DNA of 40,768 nt from a virus: IMG/VR virus record IMGVR_UViG_3300031784_002227, positions 1 to 40,768 of that record. One strand, given 5' to 3'. Under the pieces are notes generated by a model. That model was not told the DNA's origin and did no database searches. It saw only the letters and a list, made by a program, of their open reading frames with translations. Position numbers and translations under genes: made by a program. Below, piece by piece: positions 30,080-39,617 of the stretch (positions are counted from its first letter, which is position 1; each line of letters starts with the position of its first letter).

Positions 30080-30881
30080 AGCCGAAAAGGGCGACCCGGA
30101 TTGGCAATACAGCCCAGAAAAATACATAGGTAAGGAATTTAAACTTATCGATGCAAATACTGTCGAACTTGCAGAAAAACAAGTAAACATGATGGTATTA
30201 AGACAAAATCCAACTGAAAAAGAACTGCTTGCGAAGCATATAAAGATCAATGTAAAAGCTGAAGCTAAATTAGATCTTATTGTTATTAATGAGGCAGATA
30301 GCAAACTTCAACAAGTATTTTTGTACGATGTTCATGTTGAAGAAGGCGGAGCAATCAATTTTGGAATATTTGTCAAGGGCGGAAAGTTAAACAAGCACAT
30401 TATTCAAGTGTATCCCGAAGAAGGTAGCGAATTTAATGCTTACGGTCTTATGATGAATACAGTTGGTGGCGATACCGAAATTATTACTAAAACAGTTCAT
30501 CGACATTGTGATACCGTTAGTAATCAAGTTATTTTAGGAATAGCAGGCAAAGATAGTCAGACAGTTTTTCAATCAATGTCTGTTTTAGAACAAGGATCGG
30601 ACGGCAGCGAAACCCACATAGAATCTTCAAACCTAGTTATAGGAGAAAACGGAAGATGTTACAGTAAGCCTGATATACACGTAGACTGTGACGGCGTAGA
30701 ATCTTCACAAGGATGTAGTACTTCCTATCTTAATTTTGATAAACTATACTACCTACAAAGTAAGGGTATAGATATGAAAAAGGCCATAAAAATTATATTA
30801 GACGGCTTTCAAGGACAGGCTATAAACATTGTTCCTTACGAAGATATAAGAGACGAGATTACACAATTATTTGAAATTTAA
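30057..30881 (+). CDS. SufB/SufD-like iron-sulfur scaffold protein
   Basis: A 274-aa protein whose C-terminal half is a SufBD beta-helix and closing domain: SNLVIGENGRCYSKPDIHVD followed by CDGVESSQG, then LYYLQSKGIDMKKA as in the conserved FYLRSRG helix. In SufD this segment normally reads CSHGAT; here it is SSQGCS, so the conserved His is Gln218 and a Cys (Cys220) appears three residues after it. The protein is far shorter than SufB (about 495) or SufD (about 420), having lost much of the N-terminal region. With the SufC-like protein it could form a reduced or modified scaffold. Confidence 0.82.
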   Translation: MAIHSFLKAEKGDPDWQYSPEKYIGKEFKLIDANTVELAEKQVNMMVLRQNPTEKELLAKHIKINVKAEAKLDLIVINEADSKLQQVFLYDVHVEEGGAINFGIFVKGGKLNKHIIQVYPEEGSEFNAYGLMMNTVGGDTEIITKTVHRHCDTVSNQVILGIAGKDSQTVFQSMSVLEQGSDGSETHIESSNLVIGENGRCYSKPDIHVDCDGVESSQGCSTSYLNFDKLYYLQSKGIDMKKAIKIILDGFQGQAINIVPYEDIRDEITQLFEI

Positions 30882-30888
30882 GCATTAG

Positions 30889-30934
30889 AAAGGTTTTCTG
30901 TTTTAGGTAAATACCTGTATGACAGAAAATCTTT
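30889..30934. promoter_or_regulatory. Large inverted repeat centred on a late-promoter-like box
   Basis: The arms AAAGGTTTTCTGT (30889-30901) and ACAGAAAATCTTT (30922-30934) pair at 12 of 13 positions. Between them lies the box GGTAAATA (30906-30913), itself inside the 12-base palindrome AGGTAAATACCT (30905-30916), which has nearly the same centre. The box ends five bases before the ATG at 30919. This looks like a late promoter with an operator. Confidence 0.55.
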
Positions 30935-30978
30935 GGATAATGTTAGCATTTAATTGGGAACCTTGTTATGGCGTTTAA
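30919..30978 (+). CDS. Possible 19-aa leader peptide before the giant adhesin
   Basis: A short frame (MTENLWIMLAFNWEPCYGV) starts at the ATG five bases after the late-type box, and its stop lies ten bases inside the next gene, which starts at 30968 with only a weak ribosome binding site. Translation of the leader would deliver ribosomes to the adhesin start. Homologs would be needed to call it a gene. Confidence 0.4.
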   Translation: MTENLWIMLAFNWEPCYGV

Positions 30979-33900
30979 TCCTAGCACCTCTTTTTCAGGC
31001 AATGGTGCCGGCGGTCAATTAACAGTAAACTATAGTACAACTGCGACCACTTGGGCGATTACTACACTTAATTTACTTGGCACTGTATCTGTTGGAACTT
31101 TTCCAAATACACAGAATTCTAATTCAATAGCATCACAAAGTTTTAATTTTACCTGGCCAGTACGTGGTGGTAAAACTATTGCCGCAACTATCAAACCTGC
31201 AACTGGGGGCAGTACCCCAATTGGTATTACTTCTGTAGGAATTATTCTTTACGGACCAAGTTCAGGCATTAATGTTAACGGGCTTAACAATACTGCTTGG
31301 ACATTAAACGCAGTTGAAGCAGGGATCCAAGGTGAAGACCTGTATGGCGGTGCCGTAACATCAAGTGGAGCATACAATTACAAAGATGGAAGATTTGTTA
31401 GTAATAATGCTTGGGGAACTATAACCGATAGTACTTGGGAAGCAGGTTATAGATCTCAAGACGGCCACAGCAAAATTATAGGATGGGCAAGAGACGGATA
31501 TCCTATATATGGACCGTACGGTTATTCGAGCGCATTGAATACTGCCAGTACCGTAATAAGAATGGTTTCGGGATTTTATCCTGTTAATAAGGCTAACCGA
31601 CCACCAACTAAAACACTAATTGTAAATGGAACTGTAACTTCATCTACACAATTATTAGTTTATAGTGCGGCTGGACTTGGTCTTGGAATGAGTGTTACCG
31701 GCGGCGGATTACCCAATGATGTTCGAATTATGAAAATCGTTGGTGTACAAATTACACTTAACAAAACAGTTAATATACCTAGCGGAACAGCTCTTACCGC
31801 GTCTTTCCCTCTAGGTATATTCATGGAAGACTGGGCATGGAGCAATACTACCGGAGTAACGCTAGATGTGTATAACGGAAGGTTCTGTCGAACACCCGAA
31901 TACCCAGAAGGCACATACGCATATTTTTTATCAGAAACATCAACTGGTGTTCCGTATTTTCCGTACATTGTTGGCCTAAACTTCTATGGACCAATTACTG
32001 CTGACAACAATAACATCACTCTATCTAATCTTACCGTTAGTAGCGGAACGTTGTCACCGGCATTTAATTCTAATGTTTTAAATTATAATTTAACAATAAC
32101 AAACACTGTATCATCTGTAAATTTTACACCTAGTGTTTCTACCGATACATCGTTTATAAAAGTTAACACCACTACAGTAATTTCTGGTACCACAGGGCCT
32201 GTTATTCCATTAATTGTTGGACTAACAACTGCTACAATAAGTGTTTCATCACAATACCAAACTACCGGAACTTATATTATTACAATTGACAGGCTTAAAA
32301 GTTCTAATAACAATCTGTCTTCACTTTTAGTAAGCCCGTCATCTCTTTCGCCGGTGTTTACTCCAACAGTAACATCTTATACTATTGTAGTCACTGAAAC
32401 AGACACTAATTTATATATTGTACCAACTGTTGCAAATTCATTTGCGACAGTTAAAGTTAATACAAGTACGGTTATATCTGGACAAATTGGAATTGTACCA
32501 TTAAGCTTCGGTTACAATAACATCAGTGTCGAAGTTACGGCTCAAGACGGAACAACAAAAACTTATTATATTACAGCAATAAGATTAAGCAACGTTTCAT
32601 TACTTACTAATCTATCTGTATCAACTGGAACACTTACACCTAGCTTTAACAAAAATACTTTCTATTATAATGTAACTATTCCAAATTCAATAACTGGTAT
32701 TTCTTTAACTGGAACAGTTATTGACTCAGGGTCTCAATTATATTTTAATGGTGTACTTACTCCTAGCGGTCAACAATATACATTAAGTGGTCTATCCACA
32801 GGCATTAATGTTATAACTGGCAAAATAAAATCTTCTGATAACACTACTGAACACAATTATAGAGTAAATGTTTTACGAGATTTAAGTTCTAATGCTGACT
32901 TATCTTCATTAACTTTTGCAGAAGGTTCCTTAATTCCTTCATTCTCATCTAGCACAGTTGCGTACTCTGCTCTAGTTAATAATGATATTAAAACAATATC
33001 AATAACTGCAAATACTTGGGATGCTAGTGCTGGGCTTTCTATTAATGGTGCTACAACATTATCCGGTGCAAGCAGTCAACCTATTCCTATTTTAGTAGGA
33101 ACTACTTCTATTCCTATAAGAGTTACTTCTCCTAACAGTACTGTACAAAAAACTTATACATTAACAATTACTCGAAAAGGTAGTAGCGTATCAACACTGT
33201 CAAATGTTATTGTGTTTGGAGGAACGTTAACTCCTGCGTTTAATTCTTCTATTACACAATATAATCTTCCTATAGGGTATAGAACTACCGGTGTTAAGAT
33301 TAGACCTTTTTCTTCAGATCCTACTAGTACAATTGCTATTAATAACGTTAATATTTTGTCTGGGACTACATCTACTAATATACCAACTTCAGTAGGAACT
33401 GTTAGCACCATAACAATTAAAGTTATTTCTCAAAATCAGGAAAGCACAACTACCTATACTATAAATGCATTAAGAGAATCTAACTATGACAATAATTTAT
33501 CTTATCTAATACCGGGAGAAGGAACACTCTCCCCCGTTTTCGATGCTGATATTACATCGTACAGTTACACAGTATCTGGTACAAGTGCCAATACTGAAAT
33601 TACTGCATTTACTAACGATCAAAACGCCCAACTTCTTATTAATAATGTACCTGCAACATCTGGAGTAGCAAGATCAGTCCCATTGTCCGGAAATTATAAT
33701 AACGGAGTATGGAACGGATTGAATGTTATCACAGTTAAAGTAATAGCCGCTAATCCAATATATCAAAAAACTTATACCCTTAATGTTACCAAACTGGCTA
33801 GCGGTGTTTCTACTTTAGATAATCTCGTAGTAGATCCTGGCTCATTTACTCCTGTGTTTAATTCTAATACTTACGAGTATTATCTTAATCTTCCATATGT

Positions 33901-36900
33901 AACCGATCAAATAAGAATTAAAGCAGATCCCACTGATATATATTCAACAATTTTAATGAACAATAACTTTATTGTTCAGCCTGGAACTTATTCTCCATAT
34001 TTTAGAGTATATGTAGGGAACCAAAACATTCCAGTAGTAGTTGAGTCTCCTAGTAAAGAAACTATAACAGGCTACAACATTTTTATAAACAGGGCCGGCA
34101 TTGGATCTAGCACAGATGCTTACTTGTTAAACTTGATACCTGATATAGGAATACTTAAACCAGCTTTTAACAAAAATGTATACAACTATACGTTATCAGT
34201 TGACGGTTCTGCTACAAAATATAGAATTTCTCCATACAAATCTAACAATGAATCAACTGTAAGAATTAATGGAAACATTGTGTTGTCGGGAGAATATTCT
34301 TCTTACATCAATTTACCTAATCCTGTTACTACCAGTACGATTAGGGTAACGGCTGGTGACAATGCTACTATTCAAAATTATACCGTAACAGTAGTCAAAG
34401 CAAAAAGTTCTAACTCTTATCTTTCAAATATTATTTTAAGCAATGGTAAACTTACATCATTGTTTACTTCTACTAAAACTGATTATACTATTGAGTTACC
34501 ATTTTATGTTAAAGCTATATCAATAAAACCATTTACAGCTGATAGTCAATCTAGAATGGGAGTACAGAGGTTATTGGTTACTTCAGGTACTTGGAGTCAA
34601 CCAGTATTGACTCCTCCAGGAACTACTACTGTGGTAATTGACGTAACTGCTGGAGACCAAGTATCTCAAACATTATATAAGTTTAATGTTATAAGAAGTA
34701 ATGCAGTACTTACAAATCCAGCAAATTTATTTTTACAAAATTCTCAAAATACAGTTTACGCAAATTTACTTAATAAAAATTCTTTAAGAATAATTTCTAA
34801 AGGTAGAACAACTTATGTTACCTCAGACACATTTCCAAACTCGTATATAAGATTTCCTGTACTTGATCAAAAAATTGATGTAATTTATCCTTACAGAGGA
34901 GGAGAAAGAGTACCAGCAGAAGTTCCAATATACCGAGATGCTACTACTAATACTGTAGGAATCACAGTTGTTGGAATTCCTATTAGAAATCCTAGGTCAA
35001 CTACTGTAGCAGGTCTTAATTCGAGTACTTGGTCTTTAGATGCTAATTTTAATATTAAAACTATGCCAAGAGATCCATATAGTGGAGGTCCAGATAATAC
35101 TGGTGCTTACTATTATCTCAATGATAAATTTGTTACTAATAATGCCTGGGCTAATACTCAGGGATGGTTAGGAGATTACACTCACGATGACGGACATAGT
35201 CGAGTAATAGGCTTTGCGGCTGACGGATACCCTATATATGGACCATACGGATATGCTTATCCAACAAGTCCGCTTGGCGGCGTTAAGCAAATGACCTCAG
35301 GGTATACTACAAAGATACTGCCAAATAGACCACCCTCTGTCGAAGTAAGGACTCAATTTTTTGCAGACTCTAATACAATTTTGTTACAGAGCGTAACAGG
35401 ATTACAAGTTGGCATGAGAATATTTGCCGCTGGCCTAGCTAAAGAACTAGATACAACTATTTTACAGATAAACACCACTACTATAGTAGTTGATAGGTCT
35501 GTTTCTATCTCAGTTGATATTCCAATTACTGCATATTGGCCAAATGGCGCTTTTGTAGAAGATTATGTATATTCGATCACTACAGCAACACTTGATATTC
35601 ACAATGGTAGATATTGCGTAACTCCTGAATACCCAATAGGAACATATGCATACTTTATGACAAATAAAAATGGTGTTCCTGCTTACCCGTATGTTATAGG
35701 TAATACCTTCTTTGGAAACTTATCAGATCAAGTTGTAACAAACACCGTGAAGCCAACCTGGGTCACTACTCAAGGTTTACTTCCGATAGTTACTGAATTA
35801 TTACCAGCATCTATTACACTTTCTGCAACTGGACCAAATGTTCGGTATCAACTTATTAACGGGTCGTTACCTAACGGCCTTACACTTAATACTTCCACTG
35901 GAGTAATTTCCGGAGTACCGACAGTCGTTTGGTTAACAGATCGTTCAGAATTTGTGATAAGAGCATATAACCAATACGGAGTTGTTGACCGAAGTTTCAT
36001 GATAGATGTACTTGGACCTACACCTCCTAGATTTATTACTCCGGGTATTAGACCAGCCGTGGGCCCAAGCGGTGAAAAATATTTAATCAACGGTCAAATT
36101 GTAGATTTTCAATTTACAGCTACTACTGATATATTAGGACCAGGCAGAGAAATTACATATCATATTGCCGACGGTGATGGACAACTTCCTCCAGGTCTTG
36201 TCCTTACTAATGACGGTCATTTATATGGGCAAGTAAAAGATAATTTAACATTATTTTATCAATTAGCCAGTAACGGAGCATTTGATGAACAGGGATGGGA
36301 TGCGGCTCCGTTTGAGCATGTTAGTCTACAAGCAATAGGCTCGGGTCCTAGATTTATTAATAAAACTTATCAGTTTATTATCACTGCATCAAATGCGGCA
36401 GGTACTGCAAGACAACTTTACCAAATTGATGTAAATGATCCTTCATCAGATATATCAAAATATCCTGTAGCTCCACAATGGCTGACACCAAGTGATCTAG
36501 GTTCTATTCGTGCAAACACAAAACAAGTTATTCAATTTGAAATACACGACTGTGATCCTGGTACTGGAAATATAACATTTGATTGGGAACAGGTAAATGA
36601 AGACTTACCAGTTTTACCACAAGATATGGTTTTAGATAAGATTTCTGGAACTATGAGTGGTTATTTAAGATATACTCCAGTATACAGTTCAGTTTATTCA
36701 TTTAAGGTACGAGTACTTAAGACTAGTCCAATTACGGGTATTACTACTTTTAGAGATAAAAACTTTACAATAACTATTCAAGGCGCAACTATTAGTAAAA
36801 TGAAATTTATTACTGATAGTAACGTTGGTACCTTATATCAAGGTCAACAAAGTGAGTTGTCTATTCTAGCTCTACACGACGATCCAAATATTAAAGTTAG

Positions 36901-37780
36901 ATATTCTTTACAGAGTGGATCTTTACCTCCTGGTATAGGACTTACACAAGACGGCGCATTGGCAGGAGTTGTTCCTTATAATACAGCTACCACTGTTGCA
37001 ACAACTTATTCATTTAATGTATTGGCTATTGATAGTAATTTAGGTAGTCAATTAGTTAAAAACTTTAAGGTACAAGTATTGCCTTACCAAGGACAAAAAT
37101 ATACAAAAATTCTATTACATCCGTTGTTAAGCATTAAAGATCGACTATACTGGGATACATTTATCAACGATCCTTCAGTATTTGATTTTTCTTTATTATA
37201 TAGACCGTACGATCCTGCATTCGGAGTTCAAAAGGTCCTAGAATTTGTTCTAGAATGGGGAGTACAAGAACTTTACATTGCACAGTATGTAAATTCTTTA
37301 CAGAATTATTTTTATAGAAAAAGATTATATTTTGGAGAACTTAAATCTGCATTTGCAACTGACGATAACGGGGACAAACTATACGAAGTTGTATACGTAG
37401 AATTAATAGATAATTTAGTAAACGACAGCGGAGTTCCAATTAATCCGGTAGTTCAGTATGGAGATACAACAATATATCCAAATAGTATTGACGGTATGCG
37501 GGGCGCCATAGAGAGCATTGCATCGTCTAGTGATGATCTTTTACCAAAATTTATGAGAACTGTACAGGATAATACTGGGGTTCCTTTAGGAAGAATTATT
37601 TGTTTACCGCTATGTTATTGCTTGCCTGGTAATAGCCAACTTATTATCCGTAAGATCGAAACATATGGTATTGATTTTAAACTTATTACGTTTGATTTAG
37701 ATAGAATAACCGTGTTAAACACCAAGGATAATTCTAGTGCTAAATATTTGCTGTTCCCTAAAAGAGGATTTTTAACGTAA
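30968..37780 (+). CDS. Giant YHYH/cadherin-like repeat adhesin, likely tail-associated (2270 aa)
   Basis: A 2270-aa protein, the largest in the window. Residues about 1-345 contain a YHYH domain (DGYPIYGPYGY at about 176-186). Residues about 346-1245 are nine cadherin-like beta-sandwich repeats of about 100 aa, each with a core like LSPVFTPTVTSYTI and ending in Y(T/I)ITI. A second YHYH domain follows (DGYPIYGPYGY again near 1420). Residues about 1595-2010 have four Ig-like segments with LPPGLVL/LPNGLTL motifs (He_PIG-like). The C terminus (2040-2270) is unique. It is followed by fibre genes, so it is probably a tail-fibre or baseplate host-recognition protein. No signal peptide is visible. 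Confidence 0.85.
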   Translation: MAFNPSTSFSGNGAGGQLTVNYSTTATTWAITTLNLLGTVSVGTFPNTQNSNSIASQSFNFTWPVRGGKTIAATIKPATGGSTPIGITSVGIILYGPSSGINVNGLNNTAWTLNAVEAGIQGEDLYGGAVTSSGAYNYKDGRFVSNNAWGTITDSTWEAGYRSQDGHSKIIGWARDGYPIYGPYGYSSALNTASTVIRMVSGFYPVNKANRPPTKTLIVNGTVTSSTQLLVYSAAGLGLGMSVTGGGLPNDVRIMKIVGVQITLNKTVNIPSGTALTASFPLGIFMEDWAWSNTTGVTLDVYNGRFCRTPEYPEGTYAYFLSETSTGVPYFPYIVGLNFYGPITADNNNITLSNLTVSSGTLSPAFNSNVLNYNLTITNTVSSVNFTPSVSTDTSFIKVNTTTVISGTTGPVIPLIVGLTTATISVSSQYQTTGTYIITIDRLKSSNNNLSSLLVSPSSLSPVFTPTVTSYTIVVTETDTNLYIVPTVANSFATVKVNTSTVISGQIGIVPLSFGYNNISVEVTAQDGTTKTYYITAIRLSNVSLLTNLSVSTGTLTPSFNKNTFYYNVTIPNSITGISLTGTVIDSGSQLYFNGVLTPSGQQYTLSGLSTGINVITGKIKSSDNTTEHNYRVNVLRDLSSNADLSSLTFAEGSLIPSFSSSTVAYSALVNNDIKTISITANTWDASAGLSINGATTLSGASSQPIPILVGTTSIPIRVTSPNSTVQKTYTLTITRKGSSVSTLSNVIVFGGTLTPAFNSSITQYNLPIGYRTTGVKIRPFSSDPTSTIAINNVNILSGTTSTNIPTSVGTVSTITIKVISQNQESTTTYTINALRESNYDNNLSYLIPGEGTLSPVFDADITSYSYTVSGTSANTEITAFTNDQNAQLLINNVPATSGVARSVPLSGNYNNGVWNGLNVITVKVIAANPIYQKTYTLNVTKLASGVSTLDNLVVDPGSFTPVFNSNTYEYYLNLPYVTDQIRIKADPTDIYSTILMNNNFIVQPGTYSPYFRVYVGNQNIPVVVESPSKETITGYNIFINRAGIGSSTDAYLLNLIPDIGILKPAFNKNVYNYTLSVDGSATKYRISPYKSNNESTVRINGNIVLSGEYSSYINLPNPVTTSTIRVTAGDNATIQNYTVTVVKAKSSNSYLSNIILSNGKLTSLFTSTKTDYTIELPFYVKAISIKPFTADSQSRMGVQRLLVTSGTWSQPVLTPPGTTTVVIDVTAGDQVSQTLYKFNVIRSNAVLTNPANLFLQNSQNTVYANLLNKNSLRIISKGRTTYVTSDTFPNSYIRFPVLDQKIDVIYPYRGGERVPAEVPIYRDATTNTVGITVVGIPIRNPRSTTVAGLNSSTWSLDANFNIKTMPRDPYSGGPDNTGAYYYLNDKFVTNNAWANTQGWLGDYTHDDGHSRVIGFAADGYPIYGPYGYAYPTSPLGGVKQMTSGYTTKILPNRPPSVEVRTQFFADSNTILLQSVTGLQVGMRIFAAGLAKELDTTILQINTTTIVVDRSVSISVDIPITAYWPNGAFVEDYVYSITTATLDIHNGRYCVTPEYPIGTYAYFMTNKNGVPAYPYVIGNTFFGNLSDQVVTNTVKPTWVTTQGLLPIVTELLPASITLSATGPNVRYQLINGSLPNGLTLNTSTGVISGVPTVVWLTDRSEFVIRAYNQYGVVDRSFMIDVLGPTPPRFITPGIRPAVGPSGEKYLINGQIVDFQFTATTDILGPGREITYHIADGDGQLPPGLVLTNDGHLYGQVKDNLTLFYQLASNGAFDEQGWDAAPFEHVSLQAIGSGPRFINKTYQFIITASNAAGTARQLYQIDVNDPSSDISKYPVAPQWLTPSDLGSIRANTKQVIQFEIHDCDPGTGNITFDWEQVNEDLPVLPQDMVLDKISGTMSGYLRYTPVYSSVYSFKVRVLKTSPITGITTFRDKNFTITIQGATISKMKFITDSNVGTLYQGQQSELSILALHDDPNIKVRYSLQSGSLPPGIGLTQDGALAGVVPYNTATTVATTYSFNVLAIDSNLGSQLVKNFKVQVLPYQGQKYTKILLHPLLSIKDRLYWDTFINDPSVFDFSLLYRPYDPAFGVQKVLEFVLEWGVQELYIAQYVNSLQNYFYRKRLYFGELKSAFATDDNGDKLYEVVYVELIDNLVNDSGVPINPVVQYGDTTIYPNSIDGMRGAIESIASSSDDLLPKFMRTVQDNTGVPLGRIICLPLCYCLPGNSQLIIRKIETYGIDFKLITFDLDRITVLNTKDNSSAKYLLFPKRGFLT

Positions 37781-38472
37781 TGACAAGTGCAATCCAAACA
37801 ATAACAATCGATGCAACCTTTCCAACTCCTGGACGAGATAACGATAGCCAAGGGTTTCGTACAAACTTTACAGCTATCAAAACAGGACTTGGTGTTGCTA
37901 AAAATGAAATAAGTGCCCTACAAAATAATATTGGAGAGGTTAATACATTTACCAATACAACTGAATCAAGTTCTACCAATACTGGAGCTTTACAAGTTGT
38001 CGGTGGGGTTGGAATCGGTGGGGATTTATGGGTAGGTGGCGAAATACATGGTATAGGACTAGGTGTACCACCAGGTACTATTGTTATGTGGTATGGCTCT
38101 ATTGCAACTATTCCGGCAGGATGGGGATTCTGCGATGGAACAACCTATGACAACGGCGCAACTCCTAGTCCGGATTTAAGAAATCAATTTATTATAGGTG
38201 CGGCGGCAGATAATGAAGGGGCAGCTAAAGCTGATCCAGTAACACCAGGTGCCTTTGTAAAAACAGGAGGCAATAAAGACGGAACGCTAGGAGAACACAC
38301 ACATTCTTATAGTGGTGTTAATCAATCAGCTCCAGGCGGAACACAATTAGGCAGCGGTACCAGTGGATGGTATGCTCACACTAGTCTAACTACAAGTCAA
38401 GAAGGCAGTATTCTTACTGGTGCTAATTTACCTCCGTTTTATTCGTTAGCATTCATTATTAAATTACTTTAA
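37780..38472 (+). CDS. Tail collar-domain fibre protein (230 aa)
   Basis: The N-terminal module MTSAIQTITIDATFPTPGRD, with PGRDNDSQGFRTNFTAIKTG, is the conserved attachment segment of T4-like fibre proteins. The middle has VVGGVGIGGDLWVGG. The C-terminal half is a phage tail collar domain: VPPGTIVMWYGS, IPAGWGFCDG and LRNQFIIGA. Such proteins form short fibres or their tips on the baseplate. Its start overlaps the adhesin's stop (TAATG). The last residues, NLPPFYSLAFIIKL, complete the collar fold. Confidence 0.88.
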   Translation: MTSAIQTITIDATFPTPGRDNDSQGFRTNFTAIKTGLGVAKNEISALQNNIGEVNTFTNTTESSSTNTGALQVVGGVGIGGDLWVGGEIHGIGLGVPPGTIVMWYGSIATIPAGWGFCDGTTYDNGATPSPDLRNQFIIGAAADNEGAAKADPVTPGAFVKTGGNKDGTLGEHTHSYSGVNQSAPGGTQLGSGTSGWYAHTSLTTSQEGSILTGANLPPFYSLAFIIKLL

Positions 38473-38486
38473 GAGAGAAGCCATAA

Positions 38487-39344
38487 ATGACTAGTCAAAT
38501 TATTTTTAGTACTATAGATACAACATATCCTATACCAGGGCGAGATAACGATAGCCAGGGATTTAGAAGTAATTTTTCTGTAGTCAAGGCCGGATTAGAA
38601 ATAGCACACGATGAAATTTCACTCTTACAGGCCAACAAAGCAGATCTTATAAATCAAAGTTCATTTACAAATGAAACAGATAGTGAATCTACAACAACTG
38701 GTGCGATGACTGTAGTAGGCGGATTAGGTATAGGTAAAAATCTTAATGTGGGCGGATCTATTACTTCGGGCGGAGCAAGTGTTAGTAATACTGCAACATC
38801 TGCATTTAGTCTTATTAACTCAGAACTAGTAAGTTCAGGAACATTAGGACAACCAACTCTTAAACTTAAACCTGTGCTATATGGAAATAGAGCATTTACA
38901 ACGGGAACTGTTACCATAGGAGCAGTGTCTAATCTTGATCCTACCTATGTCCTATATGTTAATACTACCGGAACAAGTCAGACAGCTATTACAGGATATG
39001 CCCATAACAGTCAGGCAACTGCACTTCAATTAATTATGTCCACTGATACTGGTGCAGGCGGATATAAATGGCAAAAGTTTGTCAAATATGATGGCGCCGC
39101 GTTTAACATAGTTGGGGATATTTCTTTAGATAATGATGGAACAAATGACTTTATCATTTTTGGATCATCATCTGCAAATACAAAATTTAAGTTCGAAGGC
39201 GGAAAGTTTGTGATAGACAGTGCGCCGCCATCAACTGCCGGAGATGCAGGACGCCCCGGAATGATAACCTGGGATGCCGGTTTTATCTACGTATGTGTTG
39301 CAGAAGATACTTGGAAACGTGCCGCACTTACTACTTGGACTTAA
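38487..39344 (+). CDS. Tail-fibre protein paralogous to the preceding gene (285 aa)
   Basis: It shares the N-terminal module with the previous protein (STIDTTYPIPGRDNDSQGFR, then NFSVVKAGLE and MTVVGGLGIGKNLNVGG) but has a different C-terminal body of short beta strands. The end (APPSTAGDAGRPGMITWD) resembles that of the fibre-like protein at 23989-24915. This suggests one attachment module carrying different receptor-facing ends. AGAGAGAAGCCATAA precedes the start. Confidence 0.85.
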   Translation: MTSQIIFSTIDTTYPIPGRDNDSQGFRSNFSVVKAGLEIAHDEISLLQANKADLINQSSFTNETDSESTTTGAMTVVGGLGIGKNLNVGGSITSGGASVSNTATSAFSLINSELVSSGTLGQPTLKLKPVLYGNRAFTTGTVTIGAVSNLDPTYVLYVNTTGTSQTAITGYAHNSQATALQLIMSTDTGAGGYKWQKFVKYDGAAFNIVGDISLDNDGTNDFIIFGSSSANTKFKFEGGKFVIDSAPPSTAGDAGRPGMITWDAGFIYVCVAEDTWKRAALTTWT

Positions 39345-39587
39345 ATGTATAATCCACTTTTTATGGATCCGGCTACTCTTAAAGATTCCGAGCTGGAGAA
39401 TAAAATTCTAGAATTATCCAAAAAGTATAATACAGCCTCGCAGTTAGGCAACGGCGGTTTGGCTAATCAAGTCCTTACGTTATTACTCACACTCAAAGAT
39501 GAGCAAATAAAAAGAAGTCAAACATTGGTTGCTAAAACAATCAAAAATGATAACAAAGATCTTGGAAATCTAATCAACATCAATTGA
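39345..39587 (+). CDS. Conserved helical phage protein (80 aa)
   Basis: It begins immediately after the stop of the fibre gene. It consists of helices with Leu/Lys/Glu heptad-like spacing (KDSELENKILELSKKYNTAS, then LANQVLTLLLTLKDEQIKR). I associate this with small conserved proteins near T4-like baseplate genes. The exact role is unknown. Confidence 0.62.
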   Translation: MYNPLFMDPATLKDSELENKILELSKKYNTASQLGNGGLANQVLTLLLTLKDEQIKRSQTLVAKTIKNDNKDLGNLININ

Positions 39588-39612
39588 TCTTTTGTATTTG
39601 TCATGTTATAAT
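39584..39612 (+). promoter_or_regulatory. sigma70-type promoter abutting a start codon
   Basis: TTGATC (two mismatches), 17-base spacer and exact TATAAT, which ends five bases before ATG 39618. This is the same spacing as at 12909. Confidence 0.7.
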
Positions 39613-39617
39613 TGTGT

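Noticed and set aside
32005-34700. Possible separate genes or frameshifts within the long repeat region
   Set aside because: The frame is continuous over 2270 codons with repeats of regular length and no stops, so one protein is the simpler reading.
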